Part shown: positions 48,408 to 59,600 of the stretch, piece by piece
How positions within the stretch are numbered: position 1 is the stretch's first letter
Layout: every line of letters starts with the position of its first letter
NCBI GenBank assembly: GCA_947561715.1
Contig: OX387202.1
Coordinates: 18,799,001-18,863,000 of the forward strand
Source of the DNA: Ascidia mentula
Lineage: Eukaryota; Chordata; Ascidiacea; Phlebobranchia; Ascidiidae
DNA: 64,000 nt
Direction: 5' to 3'
Made by a program: the position numbers and the translations under genes
Notes under the pieces: model-generated
The model's input: only the letters and a program-made list of their open reading frames with translations
Database searches by the model: none
What the model was told of the DNA's origin: nothing

Positions 48408-49080
48408 AACATATTGGTCTATTGAATAGGAAATTCACAACTTGGCTGCAATACAGAGTAATGGCGTCTGGCGTTACGATGCACTCGTGTATGATTTTCA
48501 ATAATTCGTGACCTTTATAACACATTCTAGGCTTCTGAATGTGAAGGGTTTATTTCGTTTGTCAATAAAACCTTATGAACAGTCAGTGCTTGGCGTGTTC
48601 ATGACAACAAAGTAATTGACAACATTGTTTTGTTTAAATGTTGATAAAGACAGAAAATCACTGGCTCTGCCTTAATGTTCTGATTGTCCAACAGCCTTGT
48701 TGCCCATGGCAACAGAACGTTTCTTTCGTTGTTCAACTCGCAACCGCAGGGGACAGAGAGAGAAAAATGCAAAACCATGTAGAACACGACTTATCTTTAC
48801 CACGCCTGTCCAACGTGCCTGAGGTCGTGTGGAAAACATTACACAGACATGGTTGTAAAAAGGTTTCGGTAAATCCCATGGTGGTGAACTGGGAGGTGAT
48901 GACGAATTTTAAACAGGGTTGGAAACATGTTTTCGCTGTCTTTGCTTCTTATTCACAGTTAAGATTTCTGAGCTAATTTCATCAAAGCGTCTACATCAGC
49001 GTTTTCTAAAGTGCAAAAAAACAAATTTGAAACGTTCCATCAACTACTATCTGGTTTTAAGGAAAACCTGTTGAACATTG
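48408..49080 (+). repeat. Dispersed repeat R33, second copy
   Basis: Parallel to 33018-33690. Here the frame starting at 48764 (MQNHVEHDLSLPRLSNVPEV, then WKTLHRHGCKKVSVNP) is uninterrupted to the stop at 48976. With the Penelope fragment that follows it replaces about 150 bases present at 40345-40498 in copy 1. Confidence 0.6.
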
Positions 49081-49121
49081 AAAATGAAAGCCAAAGCTAA
49101 AATGCTGTTATACATTAGTAA

Positions 49122-49165
49122 TAGTAAACGTTTCGAACACTAACTGCGTTCATCATCAGTACTGC
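49122..49165 (-). ncRNA. Hammerhead-like motif of the Penelope fragment
   Basis: Minus strand: CUGAUGA, then GAAC...GUUC able to form stem II, then GAAACGUUUAC. Core and stem II match Penelope-type hammerheads. I could not fix stems I and III or the cleavage site with certainty, so activity is doubtful. Confidence 0.5.
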
Positions 49166-49572
49166 AATGAGTGCATGCAAGAAAAGCGTCGGGGTAATAA
49201 AGGACTGAGCAGGCAGAAGGGAAACAGCAGCAGCAACAACGCGCAACAAGCCAGAGGCATGTCGCGTGACAACAACATGGGAGCACAGCAGCGACGCCAT
49301 CATTAACGATGTGTCAGGCCGCAGTACGGACCTAGATGTTGAATAGGTAAAGCGGTTTTGAGCTGTCATCTACGTTCAGTGCTGGTTTATGGTGTTGGAT
49401 GTACAGTGTTTCCAGAATTAGTAATTTAGATTTTATATTACAGGTATGTAAAACTTTAGGCAAATTGAATTTAACCTGATGATCCGAATTTTCCTACAGG
49501 TGGTTGCTGACCTCGCTTTCAGCTTTTCGTAGAAGGATGATGCTCCTTCATGCGAGTGGCAAGGTTGCGCGT

Positions 49573-49633
49573 GGTCTCACCAATGTATAGTTTACTCACC
49601 TGCTCCTGTGGGGCCACCTACATTGGTGAGACC
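49573..49633. repeat. Perfect 15-bp inverted repeat at element junction
   Basis: GGTCTCACCAATGTA (49573-49587) and its exact complement TACATTGGTGAGACC (49619-49633) flank 31 bases. The sequence is the codons for the YIGET motif of the Penelope fragment, so one arm is a fold-back copy made at the joint with the next segment. Confidence 0.75.
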
Positions 49634-49663
49634 AAACGAATAATTTTTTTTCGTGATGTTTTT

Positions 49664-49770
49664 TGACCGCAACTGGATTCGAACCCAGAATATCCTAACC
49701 AGGAATCCCGATCAGGTTTTCCTCTTGTATGGGTCGGGCGCTTTACCGATGCCAACCCAAAACAAACTAT
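49664..49770 (-). mobile_element. tRNA-derived SINE (duplicate of 40531)
   Basis: Same head and B box as at 40531-40640, in the same place relative to the LINE. Confidence 0.6.
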
Positions 49771-49889
49771 AGATATTTTATGACCATGTTACGTGCACCA
49801 TCTACATACAACACTGAGACGTTATGTTCATTCGCTAGATGTCGCTATGGACCTATTTTGGTTACAAGTGGGAAACTTCACCGAGAGTC

Positions 49890-52141
49890 CACTACTGAAC
49901 GTAGATTATAAAATTGCCTCCAAAGTCATAAATACGCGATTAAAATCGGTTTTGAACCAACTACTTTCTCCCAGTCAAAACGGTTTTATACCTGGTAGAA
50001 ATATTGGTACGAACATTCGCCTTTTCTTCGACGTAATCGATTTCGCAGATTTTCGTAATATCCCTGGTGCGATACTGTCCTTGGACATATACATGGCATT
50101 TGATACCATAAGCTGGGACCTTATCTACGAGGTGCTCAAAATATTTGGGTTTGGCAATAAAATTTTATCCTGGATCAAATGCCTTTACAGGCAACCGACC
50201 GGTATTATAGTAAACAACAACCCCTTGTCGCCAGAGTTCACAATTAAACGAGGTGCAAGGCAAGGAGATCAACTTTCTCCTACCCTTTTTGTTTTATGCA
50301 TGGAATGTCTTGCTAGCGCACTTAAAAAGGCCAACTTCCAAGGCATTCAAATTAACCAACACGAATTTAAAGTCTTAATGTTTGCAGATGATACGATCGT
50401 TTTTTTAAAGGGAGATGAGGACGACTTTTATAAGGTATTTAAAGTAATAGAGGAGTTTGGAAAATTGTCAGGGTGCAAATTAAACATGAATAAGTCCGTC
50501 GCCTTTTTCATAGGTTCAAAAAGAAATGAACGTTTCAAACCTATGGAAAATGAAGGTTTGTCATGGCCCGAGAATGCAATAAAATATCTTGGGGTAGAAA
50601 TACCAATCAAAACCAATGATAACAATGTTATGGTAAACAGGAACTTTAATCCTACTCTTAAACAAATCCAAGTGGTATTAAATCTCTGGTCGTCAAGAGG
50701 CTTGACACTACTCGGAAAGACAACAATTATTAAATCTCTAGTAATTCCAATTTTAACGTATAAATTCAGTGTATTACCGATAATCTTAACCAACGATCTT
50801 ATTTCAAAAATCAAGCGACCAATATTTAAATTTGTTTGGGGGTCGAAGTGGGAAAGAGTTAAAAGAGAGACAATATGTTTGGATGTATACGAAGGCGGCC
50901 TCGGCGTTATTGATGTTGAAAACTACCTCCTTGCACTAAATTTAAAATGGTTTAGAAAACTCCAAGACGACAAGATTAATGAAACTTGGAAGGTGATAGA
51001 AAAGCCGTTTTGCAACGAAAATTGGTTGGAGGCAATTTTAAATGGAAATGCAAAAGTTGAGTCTTCACGGTTAAAGCGAATTTTACCCCTACGTACCGTA
51101 CGAGCCACCGTAGGAGCTTGCAAAAACCTTTTTAAAACGCTAGGCTTACAACAGAACAATCGTCCATTATGGTTCAATGCCAAAGTTAAATACCACGCAA
51201 AACCCGGGTTCATGAATGCATGTATTAAAGCGGGAATTTTATTTCAAATAGACATACTTAACACAAACGGAGAGTATCTTGCATATGATACGATTGCAAA
51301 AAATTACGGCTTAACGCCCAATAATAAGGATTTCGTGGAATTTATCAAGCTTGTCTCGAAATTTCCCCCCGAGTGGGATATGGAGTGTGTCCCACCGCAC
51401 AATTCCAATGTCAAAACCTTAATTCAGACGTTGCATGCATTGAACAAAACAAAAGACATATATTCCCTTCTGAAAAATAAAGCCTCTAAACCAAAAGCAC
51501 AAGACATCTGGGACAAAAGGTTAGGGAAAGATACCCCATGGCCTCCTGTTTATAAGCATGTCTACAAATCCACCATAGAAACCAAATTAAGAAGCTTCCA
51601 AATTAAATTAAATCTCAATGCCGTTACAACCAACAAACAACCACATTCTTTTGGGAAAGTAATTAGTAATATGTGCGTTTTCTGCTAGAAGCAAGTGGAA
51701 ACTGTGTGTCATCTTTTTTGTTCATGCCCCATTGTAAATGTATACTGGGAGGATGTAATTTCATATTTAAGTGCTAGAATAAGACAAAATTTAATTTTAA
51801 CAGATGCAGAAAAACTTTTTGGAATGCATTCTGATTTGTCAAGTAAATTTTTTTTAAATTGTGCGTTGTTATGTGCCAGATATGTGATTTACAGTAGCAA
51901 ATACGCGGAAACGAACTCGACCTTAACGAAATTTGTGCTTTTTTTGAAGAATCTACGTAACTGTGAATTTAACCTAGCAAAAAACAGAAATACTTTATAT
52001 TTGCATAAAATTAAATGGTCGCATACTGTCTAAAGTACTCAACGTAATTTGTCATGTTTTTTTTAACTTTTCGCTCTGCTCCCTTTCGCTCTGCTTCTTA
52101 TGTGTATTGTGGTAGTGTAATTGTGTAAAATAAAAAAAGTG

Positions 52142-52170
<29 letters not shown>
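49890..52170 (+). mobile_element. 5'-truncated LINE (L1/Tx1-like), copy 2, with TSD and poly(A)
   Basis: The LINE starts at CACTACTGAACG and ends in about 29 A at 52142-52170. Direct repeats AAACTTCACCGAGAGTC lie at 49873-49889 and, partly shared with the A tail, 52168-52184, so it entered a tRNA-derived SINE. The frame runs from the truncation through RT (FADDTIVFL at about 50383) to a premature TAG at about 51686, where the other copies have AAG (Lys) inside the zinc-binding segment, then on to the normal stop near 52033. Compared with copy 1 the middle is complete. Not autonomous because of the truncation and stop. Confidence 0.9.
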
Positions 52171-52172
<2 letters not shown>

Positions 52173-52220
52173 TCACCGAGAGTCAAACAGAATAGCGAGG
52201 GTTTGAATCCCGGTGTGGCC
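52171..52220 (+). mobile_element. 3' half of the SINE split by LINE copy 2
   Basis: CTTCACCGAGAGTCAAACAG continues to GGGTTTGAATCCCGGTGTGG (B box). Joined across the LINE it matches the intact SINE at 34375-34475. It is followed by CCATCTACATACAACACTG, a 19-base sequence also found at 49797-49815, which may be the SINE's own duplication. Confidence 0.7.
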
Positions 52221-52373
52221 ATCTACATACAACACTGCAACACTTTTGCAGGAAGATTTGCGCAAACCATAAACCTTAATTTAAAAAAATAAACCATAAA
52301 TTTATATCAAATTAATTTCAACAATTAATAATCGTGTCCTTTTGCGACTACACAGAGGGATTGTTTGTCACTG

Positions 52374-52581
52374 GCCATACAACAGCCGCAAGTGGATGCA
52401 ACCTACCACTTGTATCCACCTTATCATCACCGAGCACGTAAGATTCTATTGCGCAACCTCGTGCGGCAAGAGAAGGTGACAAACATGATATCGAACACGT
52501 GGGTTTTTCCATGACCGCCGGCGATTCGAGCTCCAGCCTCATGAGATTGGGGAATTCGTAAATTACAACGCGATGACATAC
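52374..52581 (+). pseudogene. Decayed exon-like block upstream of TIL copy 3
   Basis: Homologous to 34951-35157, but the frame is broken by small indels (for example an extra G near 52500) and both splice sites are lost. Confidence 0.5.
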
Positions 52582-53626
52582 TTATGTCGGGCATTTCTTC
52601 ATACGTTTTACATTGGAAATAGGAAAATGTGTGAGTAGTGTGTTTGTGCACTTTTCTACAAATCAATTTTCTGTTTAATTTTTCTTATTGAACTTTTTAA
52701 CTTCAAACAAAACCATACCTAAAACCAAAGGTCGGTAACCTATGAAACGCCGCATGACAGTTTTCATGTTATATCAAAATGTCAAAGACTTCGCGTACCA
52801 ACCCATACATGCGCATCTTTAGCTTCCACCGAAAATATACTTACATGATCAAGTTACTTATACTATCTTGGGTTAACCTGCATCACTTTTTGCTAAAACA
52901 AAGTTGACTAATTTCGACCTATTAATCATGAACTGCTGTTTTTTAATGTGTCTGTTTTTGGAACTTTAAACCTCAATTACAACTTTAATCGGTAAAGTTA
53001 TCGACGTCTGCAGATCATCAAAAGCGTTCGGATTCCGGTTAAACGAGCGTTGTCTCATTTCCGCTGCTCGCACCTTCCAAGAAGAATCATTAGATTAATT
53101 ACCGACGAAACGTCATCTCGTTAAAAGAAAGTTAGGCGCAATTCGTGTGAAATTTAATCCATGATTTGGAAGTCTGAGGTAATTAATGGTGTAATGGAGT
53201 CAATCTAATTGGACTGAATTGGAAATAGTTTGTAGTTGTGTATTGGAATTGTACGTTTGTTGCTTACGTTACGATCTTTCGTGTTTTTGCGTCTCCAAAC
53301 ATTTATATTTTACCGACATTAACGCAGAAACAACACATGAAAATGTGTAAATTTTGTTTCTAGTGCAGCGATCTGCTTTTGTTTGTGTAATTATTTAATT
53401 TTTGATATGTTTTAGTACATATTTGTATATACAGCAATGGAAATACTACCTTTTTTTACAGTTGGTTGCAAAGTGCAAACGATTGCTGCATTTTCAGGCG
53501 ACTGGATAATTGCCCGTCAACGATTACTGATAAAAAACGTGACCAGTTATAACAAGTATGAAGTAATTTTCCGTTAATCGCGGCGGCGGAACGAGCCCCG
53601 GGCGTGGAAAATGTTCGAGATCTCAT

Positions 53627-53633
53627 TATTTAA
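53627..53633 (+). promoter_or_regulatory. TATA-like element of TIL copy 3
   Basis: TATTTAA, 53 bases before the ATG at 53686; the upstream GC-rich block (GAGCCCCGGGCGTGGAAAAT) is kept as well. Confidence 0.5.
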
Positions 53634-53685
53634 TCGCGCCGCGACTTGAAGATTTCTGCTAATTGTTCTGCTACATTCTGACAAG

Positions 53686-56600
53686 ATGTCGAAGCTCTGT
53701 TGGATCGCTCTGTCTCTGTTGTGCATTTGTTTCGTCAAAACTTCTGCCGATCGTAAGTGATACGCACGAGGTTTTCAACCGTATGCTGTTTGAATGAAAA
53801 TGCGTAGACAATTTGAAAATAATACATTGCAAGTATTTTGACCTCAACTTTGTAGGCTACATATTTAATTATGCTTAATTTTACTATTTCACCGAACCGG
53901 GATTCGAACCCACGCAACGCTGAGCAAAGTTCTTGATGAGGTTTTCTGCTTTGCTTAGTTTAAATGAATCTGAGCGAGGTCTTGTTTATGGAACTTGTTT
54001 TACGACTACCAGTTTACTCTGGCGTTAGGTACTTTCCCAGAAAAAGATTCGAATAATTCTTACCTTGGGCATTTTTTACTGCTTGAAGCTTTTTTTATCT
54101 TAAATTAGCGGCTATAATTGTTGGTAAGTATCAACCGCATTTCTTTGTGTAATGCGGGTTTTGCCTTTTTAACCTTTTTTTTTAAAACGTAAACAATTTA
54201 GGTCAATTAATTTTGCTGTTTGTTTTCACAGCGGCTGAAACTGAAACAGAGGGGCGAACCACCAATCTGTTGTATCCTTGGTGTCCTGGCAACCAGAAAT
54301 TTCACTTGTGCAAACCGTGCTGGTGGAAATGCCCTACAGTGAACCCACTCACGGCAAGAACCAACTCATACGCGTGCGGATGTAAACCTGGCTGTGCATG
54401 CTCACAGGGAACTTACTGGAACGGAAACCTCTGTGTAAAACTCAGCGGTTGCATCCCAAGTAAGTGAATAAACGTTTGACGTTTTGTCATGTTATAAAAA
54501 CAAAGCTTTCTTGTGACTTTTTGAAATCTGAGTCCAGTAATTCAAGGAAATCAAAAAAAATATTTGAACTATTTTCTAGCTTTTCAAAATAAACGCAAGT
54601 AGCAGTGTTACCGACGTACCTAAACAGGTGCATCACCGCGTTTACAATCCACCTTTTCTTACGTTGCAGAATGTCCGGCCAACCAGGTTTATTACCGTTT
54701 CTGCAACCGTCCGTGTCGCCTGACTTGTGACCAAGCAAACCAACCTCAAGTATGCACAACTGTGTGCAGACCGGCCGGGTGCGAGTGTCCTTCCACGCTT
54801 CCATACTGGAACGGAAACCTATGCGTGTCACGTGACCAATGCAGTAAGTTACGCGTGTGCTATGTATGACGTCATAGTTAGACTTGGATGGGAGCTGTGG
54901 GATTTTTTGAAAGACAGTGGACGGTTTTAGAATTAGAAATTGCAGGCAGAGGGTCTGGGATTAACGAACACTCGGTGCTATTAACTTACAATGAACATTT
55001 TATTAGGTAATCAGCACCAACGAAAGTGTACAAAAGGGCACAACAGCTCAATGTCCCGCTGTGTTTTAGCTGCTGTTGCGCCCTGTAGTATTTTTTCGTA
55101 CGTCGGAAAATACAATCTTTTCTAACAAAAGTTGTATATTTGTTGTTTTTTTTCACAGGAAGAACGAACAGTTTAGTATCCATCATTTTATCTGATAGTG
55201 AAAACCTATTTACAGTCTTCAATTACGTTGATATTTCTTGTGTTAATTTAGATCCATGTCCACCTGGTGTCGATTTACACCACTGTGTGAAGAACCCTTG
55301 CAGCACTGCCAGATGTCCCAACCATCCCAGTGCCGAATGCAGGAGCAACTACTGCGGTGGTTGTAACGCCGATTTCTACATCAACAACAAACTCGTCAAG
55401 GACTGTCGTAAGTTGCCTACGTTTCCTATGGGTATTAAGAGCAAGAGCAAGGGTGTGGATCTGTCCGATGCAAGAGCAAGGAACAAATTTTGCGACATTA
55501 TCAGTCGGACAGCAAGCACCAGACAAATTAAACGCGTCCAACTCAATAAAAGTTTTGGGTAAAATCTTACACATTGGACTGAGGTGCCAAAAAGGTTCCC
55601 TGTTTGATGACTTTTGGGCGTTTATTTGCACCTAAAACAAATAATCAATAGACCAATTTCTTTTAAAATCAAAAAGTAATCCTGAATTTGTTACGCTCTG
55701 GCTAAAAATCGTCACAAACGAAAAATAGATTTATTCTCAAACTAAATCGCAATTTTGAAACACTTTTTTCGTCCAATGTCAGTTTGGGGAAAGTAACGTT
55801 TATTGTAAGTTACGACACAGTAAAAAGAATGCATCGTTGATTTTCAGTTTGTGAATCGAACCAACATTACTACAGCGGCTGCAAGCCGTGCCAAGGAACG
55901 TGCAACAACCCGAACCCCGTGTGTACAGCTGACTGTAGGGCAGGGTGTGCATGCAGACCTGGGTATCTGCTGAAGGGAAAACGATGCGTTCGTCCGAACC
56001 AGTGTGGTAATGACGGAAACTATTATTAGTGTTTTGTGATAAACTATATATGATATAAGCCACGTTTTAAGTGTAACGAAACTATTGTTTTTGGCCGATA
56101 ATTGATTATTAACATTTGAATACCAAACCTTACGACGAAACCACAATTTTACCCTCTATACTTTTAGGCCCGTGTCCACCAGGAGTTCCGGTTGTAAATT
56201 GTTTGGTGGATCCTTGTCAGTTCGCAACGTGTCCAAACTTTCCGACCGCCAGATGCGCAAGCAATTACTGCGGAGGTTGCAACCACGATTTCTACATTGG
56301 AAACAGGAAAATACCTGAAGAAAAATGCAGTAAGTGCGAGGTCCAACGTTTTAACCCACATAAAAATGCAGTGAGTGTGAGGTCCAACGTTTTACCCGCA
56401 TAAAAATGCAGTAAGTGCGAGTTCGAACGTTTTAACCCCGTAAAAATGCAGTGAATGCGAGGTCTAACGTTTAACCCCCGTAAAAATGCAGTGAGTGCGA
56501 GGTCGAACGTTTAACCACATTGTACTTAAAGAGTGTTTCCAACTGCAACATAAACAAATAAAACTGATAGACAGATATTTCCCATTTTTCAATACTTTTC

Positions 56601-59600
56601 AGCTTGCCCCGCCGGTCAGAATTATTATTCACCATGTGGGCCTTGCAAGAAAACTTGCACGAACCCAAACCCTGTTTGCATCACCCACCAATGTCGCCCT
56701 GCAGGATGCGGTTGTCCTCCATATAAATACTGGAACGGTTACGAGTGCGTCGACCAATGCCGTAAGTAAATATTGGTCAATTTCAAAAACCATTTTTGGG
56801 AGCTCCGTTTTTGCAAATTGGTTCAAATCTGACCAGATTTGTTTGTACTAAGCTTTCTGTATTTTGTAACATTTTTACTCTCGTGACAATCTAACTGTTT
56901 ACTCGGTGTACATTTAAGTTGGATAAATGACTCAGTAATTTCTTGAGCTACCAAAACACTAATTATCTCAATGACAAAGTAGATATTTTATTATCTGTTT
57001 TAGCGACTTTTTAAATACTTCCTTGGTACAAAGATCTTCTTTGTGTTCTTCAGCTTACTGCCCACCAGAAGCCCCCATTGTGCTGTGTAAGAAAAATCCG
57101 TGTGATGGCGCTAAATGCCCGAACTACCCGGACGCCGAGTGCAGGCCTAACTATTGTGGAGGTTGCAAGGCAGAGTTCTTCAGAAATGGAGTAAAAATTG
57201 AGGAATCGGAATGCAGTAAGTGCAATAAACACACCTGTATGTTAATTAATACTAAAGCACTTTATATGTCCAAGATAATTCACAGGCCAGTTATTGGCAT
57301 TTCATTGATGAAAACATGGCATCGTTGCAAAGCAGATAGATCTATAGCAGGGGTGGCCAACCTACATTTTTAACTTAAATGCACCACAATTTTTATTGGT
57401 CGAAATTTCCAATGCCTTTTTTTTTCTGGAAATCAGTTATTTTTTCTACTACGTTCAGCCTATTTTTTTTTTATTATCCCTCGGAAAGAGTGCACCGCTA
57501 CTAACTTCCCAATGCCCTTTAGGTTGGCCACCCCTAGGCTAAACAGAACGAAATATCTCGACCAATGATATAACAATGGTTAAAGACGTCACAATGCGCG
57601 CTTTAGGTTGTCCTGCCAACCAAGTTTTCTACAAAAGTTGCAAACCCTGTCCGTTGCAACATTGCGATCACATCCTACACCCGGTGTTATGTCGTCAAGC
57701 TTGCCGTCCCGGATGTGGTTGCCCGGCCAACACCTACTGGAATGACAAAAAATGCGTATCACGTGACGAGTGCCACAGTAAGTGTGACGTAGTAAATCGG
57801 AGTGCAGATTAATTTAAATAAGAATAAAGGCTTGAGATTTAAAAAGATTTTTAAAAAACTAGAAAAAGAGTTATACTTTCCTCATTTATCTTTTGACGAA
57901 ATTAACAAAACTGATCGCTTTTTACATAATATTATTAAAGTTATAAATTTGTTTAAAAGCGTTTCGCCGGATCTATTTTTGGATTTTACCTCATCCATAT
58001 TTTGTTGTTTATTTTTTGTACTTGTTATTGTCAAAGGATAAATGGGAGCAAACGATTTTGATTATCTTTTTGGATCTATAAAAGAAATCACAGCCACGAA
58101 TCTCCGATTTTTTTACAGAATGCAAATCAAACAAGGTTTTCCACCAATGTAAGCCATGCATTGGAACTTGTGACAACCCTCACGCCGTATGCCCGACAAT
58201 CTGCGTTCCCGGATGTGAATGCAGACAAGGTTACGTGTGGAATGGAAAAAAGTGCATTCCACCCCAACAATGCCGTAAGTTTAAAAAGCAAAATATCCAA
58301 TAATGATTTTTAGTAGTTGGTGCAGCTTTGATGGCTTACAACAAACTCGCCAGCTAAATAGCAAAACAAAACATAATTTATATATCCGATATGTCTTAGT
58401 ATGTTTGGCCACATTGCGTTCCACGGTGGTTCGTCTCTGTTGTTTGGTCCCTAGTTTGGAACCCAACGGATCGAAGTTAATCTAAAAGTACCACAAAATA
58501 GAAATCTGTGTGCCTGCTAATGTAAAACCTAGCACAGTGCCTAGGGTAAACAGCTGCACTGATGGGGCCTTACAGGTCGAAATAGTCTGCACACCCTGTC
58601 TACAGCTGTGTTCGTATAAATGACGCAAAAGTACAAGATATATTTGTTCAACAATTTTTCCTTTACGTGAACAGACAACTGCAACAGATACTTGAACGAG
58701 GTGTACCGCACTTGTGCGCCACCTTGCGACGCAACGTGCGACGAACCTAGGAAGGAATGTTCCTTACAGGAGATTTGTACGAGAAGATGCGCCTGCCAGG
58801 AAGGCCACGTCAGAAACGCCCGAAACGTGTGTGTTCCACTTTCCAGCTGCCCGAGTAAGCGGACGAATCTTATTTAAAATTTATAAATGTTTTAAAAATT
58901 TTTATTTGGCGGTAATTAATTATTTTTTTTTGGAATTAAAGGACAAATTCAATACTTTAAAACCAAATATGACAAAAAAACGTGGCGTTTTGCTGTATTT
59001 CAGCCACATTAAATACTTTAACGTGTCTTATGTTGTCCTTGATTGCAAACATTTCCAGAAAAATGCAACGCTCGATTGAACGAGGTTTACCACACTTGTG
59101 CGCCACCGTGCGACGCAACTTGTGACGAGCCGAAGAAACCGTGTTCCCTGTTGAAAAGTTGCAACAGACGATGCGCTTGCAAGGTCGGCTTCGTCAGAGA
59201 TCGTTACAACAAATGCGTCCGGAAGCTATCATGCCCAGGTGAGATTCCTTGCCAGAAAACTTACAAAATATTTGTTTACCTGATAGTTCAGCGTTACTAC
59301 TGGTGAGACCTTGAAGGCCGAAACAGTGCGCACTGCCTGCATTTCAATGATAATAATAGATCTTTTGTGATAATAATAAAACTACATTATGGCCCAATTC
59401 AAATCTTATCAAACTTGTATTTGTTTTTTCTGTGACCTCATAAAAATATCTTGCCATTTTTAAAAAAGTTGTGTGCGACACCCAGTAAACAACAACTATA
59501 TAAACTTGCTCCTACAAAAGCCAATTTGTTCGACACTTTTTAACATTTGTACAGTGAAGTCTTGCTGTGTGGTCGGAAGAAAAAATTTAAATTGCACATT

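Larger units (their letters stand above)
49122..49633 (-). mobile_element. Penelope-like retroelement 3' fragment (GIY-YIG end)
   Basis: Minus strand: a GIY-YIG endonuclease N-motif (YIGETTRNLATRMKEHH) is followed, in a shifted frame, by KVLHTCNIKSKLLILETLYI and HHKPALNVDDSSKPLYLFNI and then a stop, the usual tail of Penelope-like ORFs. The reverse transcriptase is absent, so this is a decayed 3' piece. At the far end (about 49125-49165) a hammerhead-like motif is present, which this element family is known to carry. Confidence 0.75.

Noticed and set aside
50428-50814. Antisense open frames inside the LINE copies
   Set aside because: They mirror the reverse-transcriptase frame and recur only because the LINE recurs.
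54213-54467. Separate 84-residue gene starting at 54213
   Set aside because: It is exon 2 of TIL copy 3 read through its acceptor and donor; the CACAG acceptor at 54231 and phase agreement show it is spliced.
56321-56520. CRISPR-like array
   Set aside because: Units are contiguous with no unique spacers, and the setting is an animal intron.
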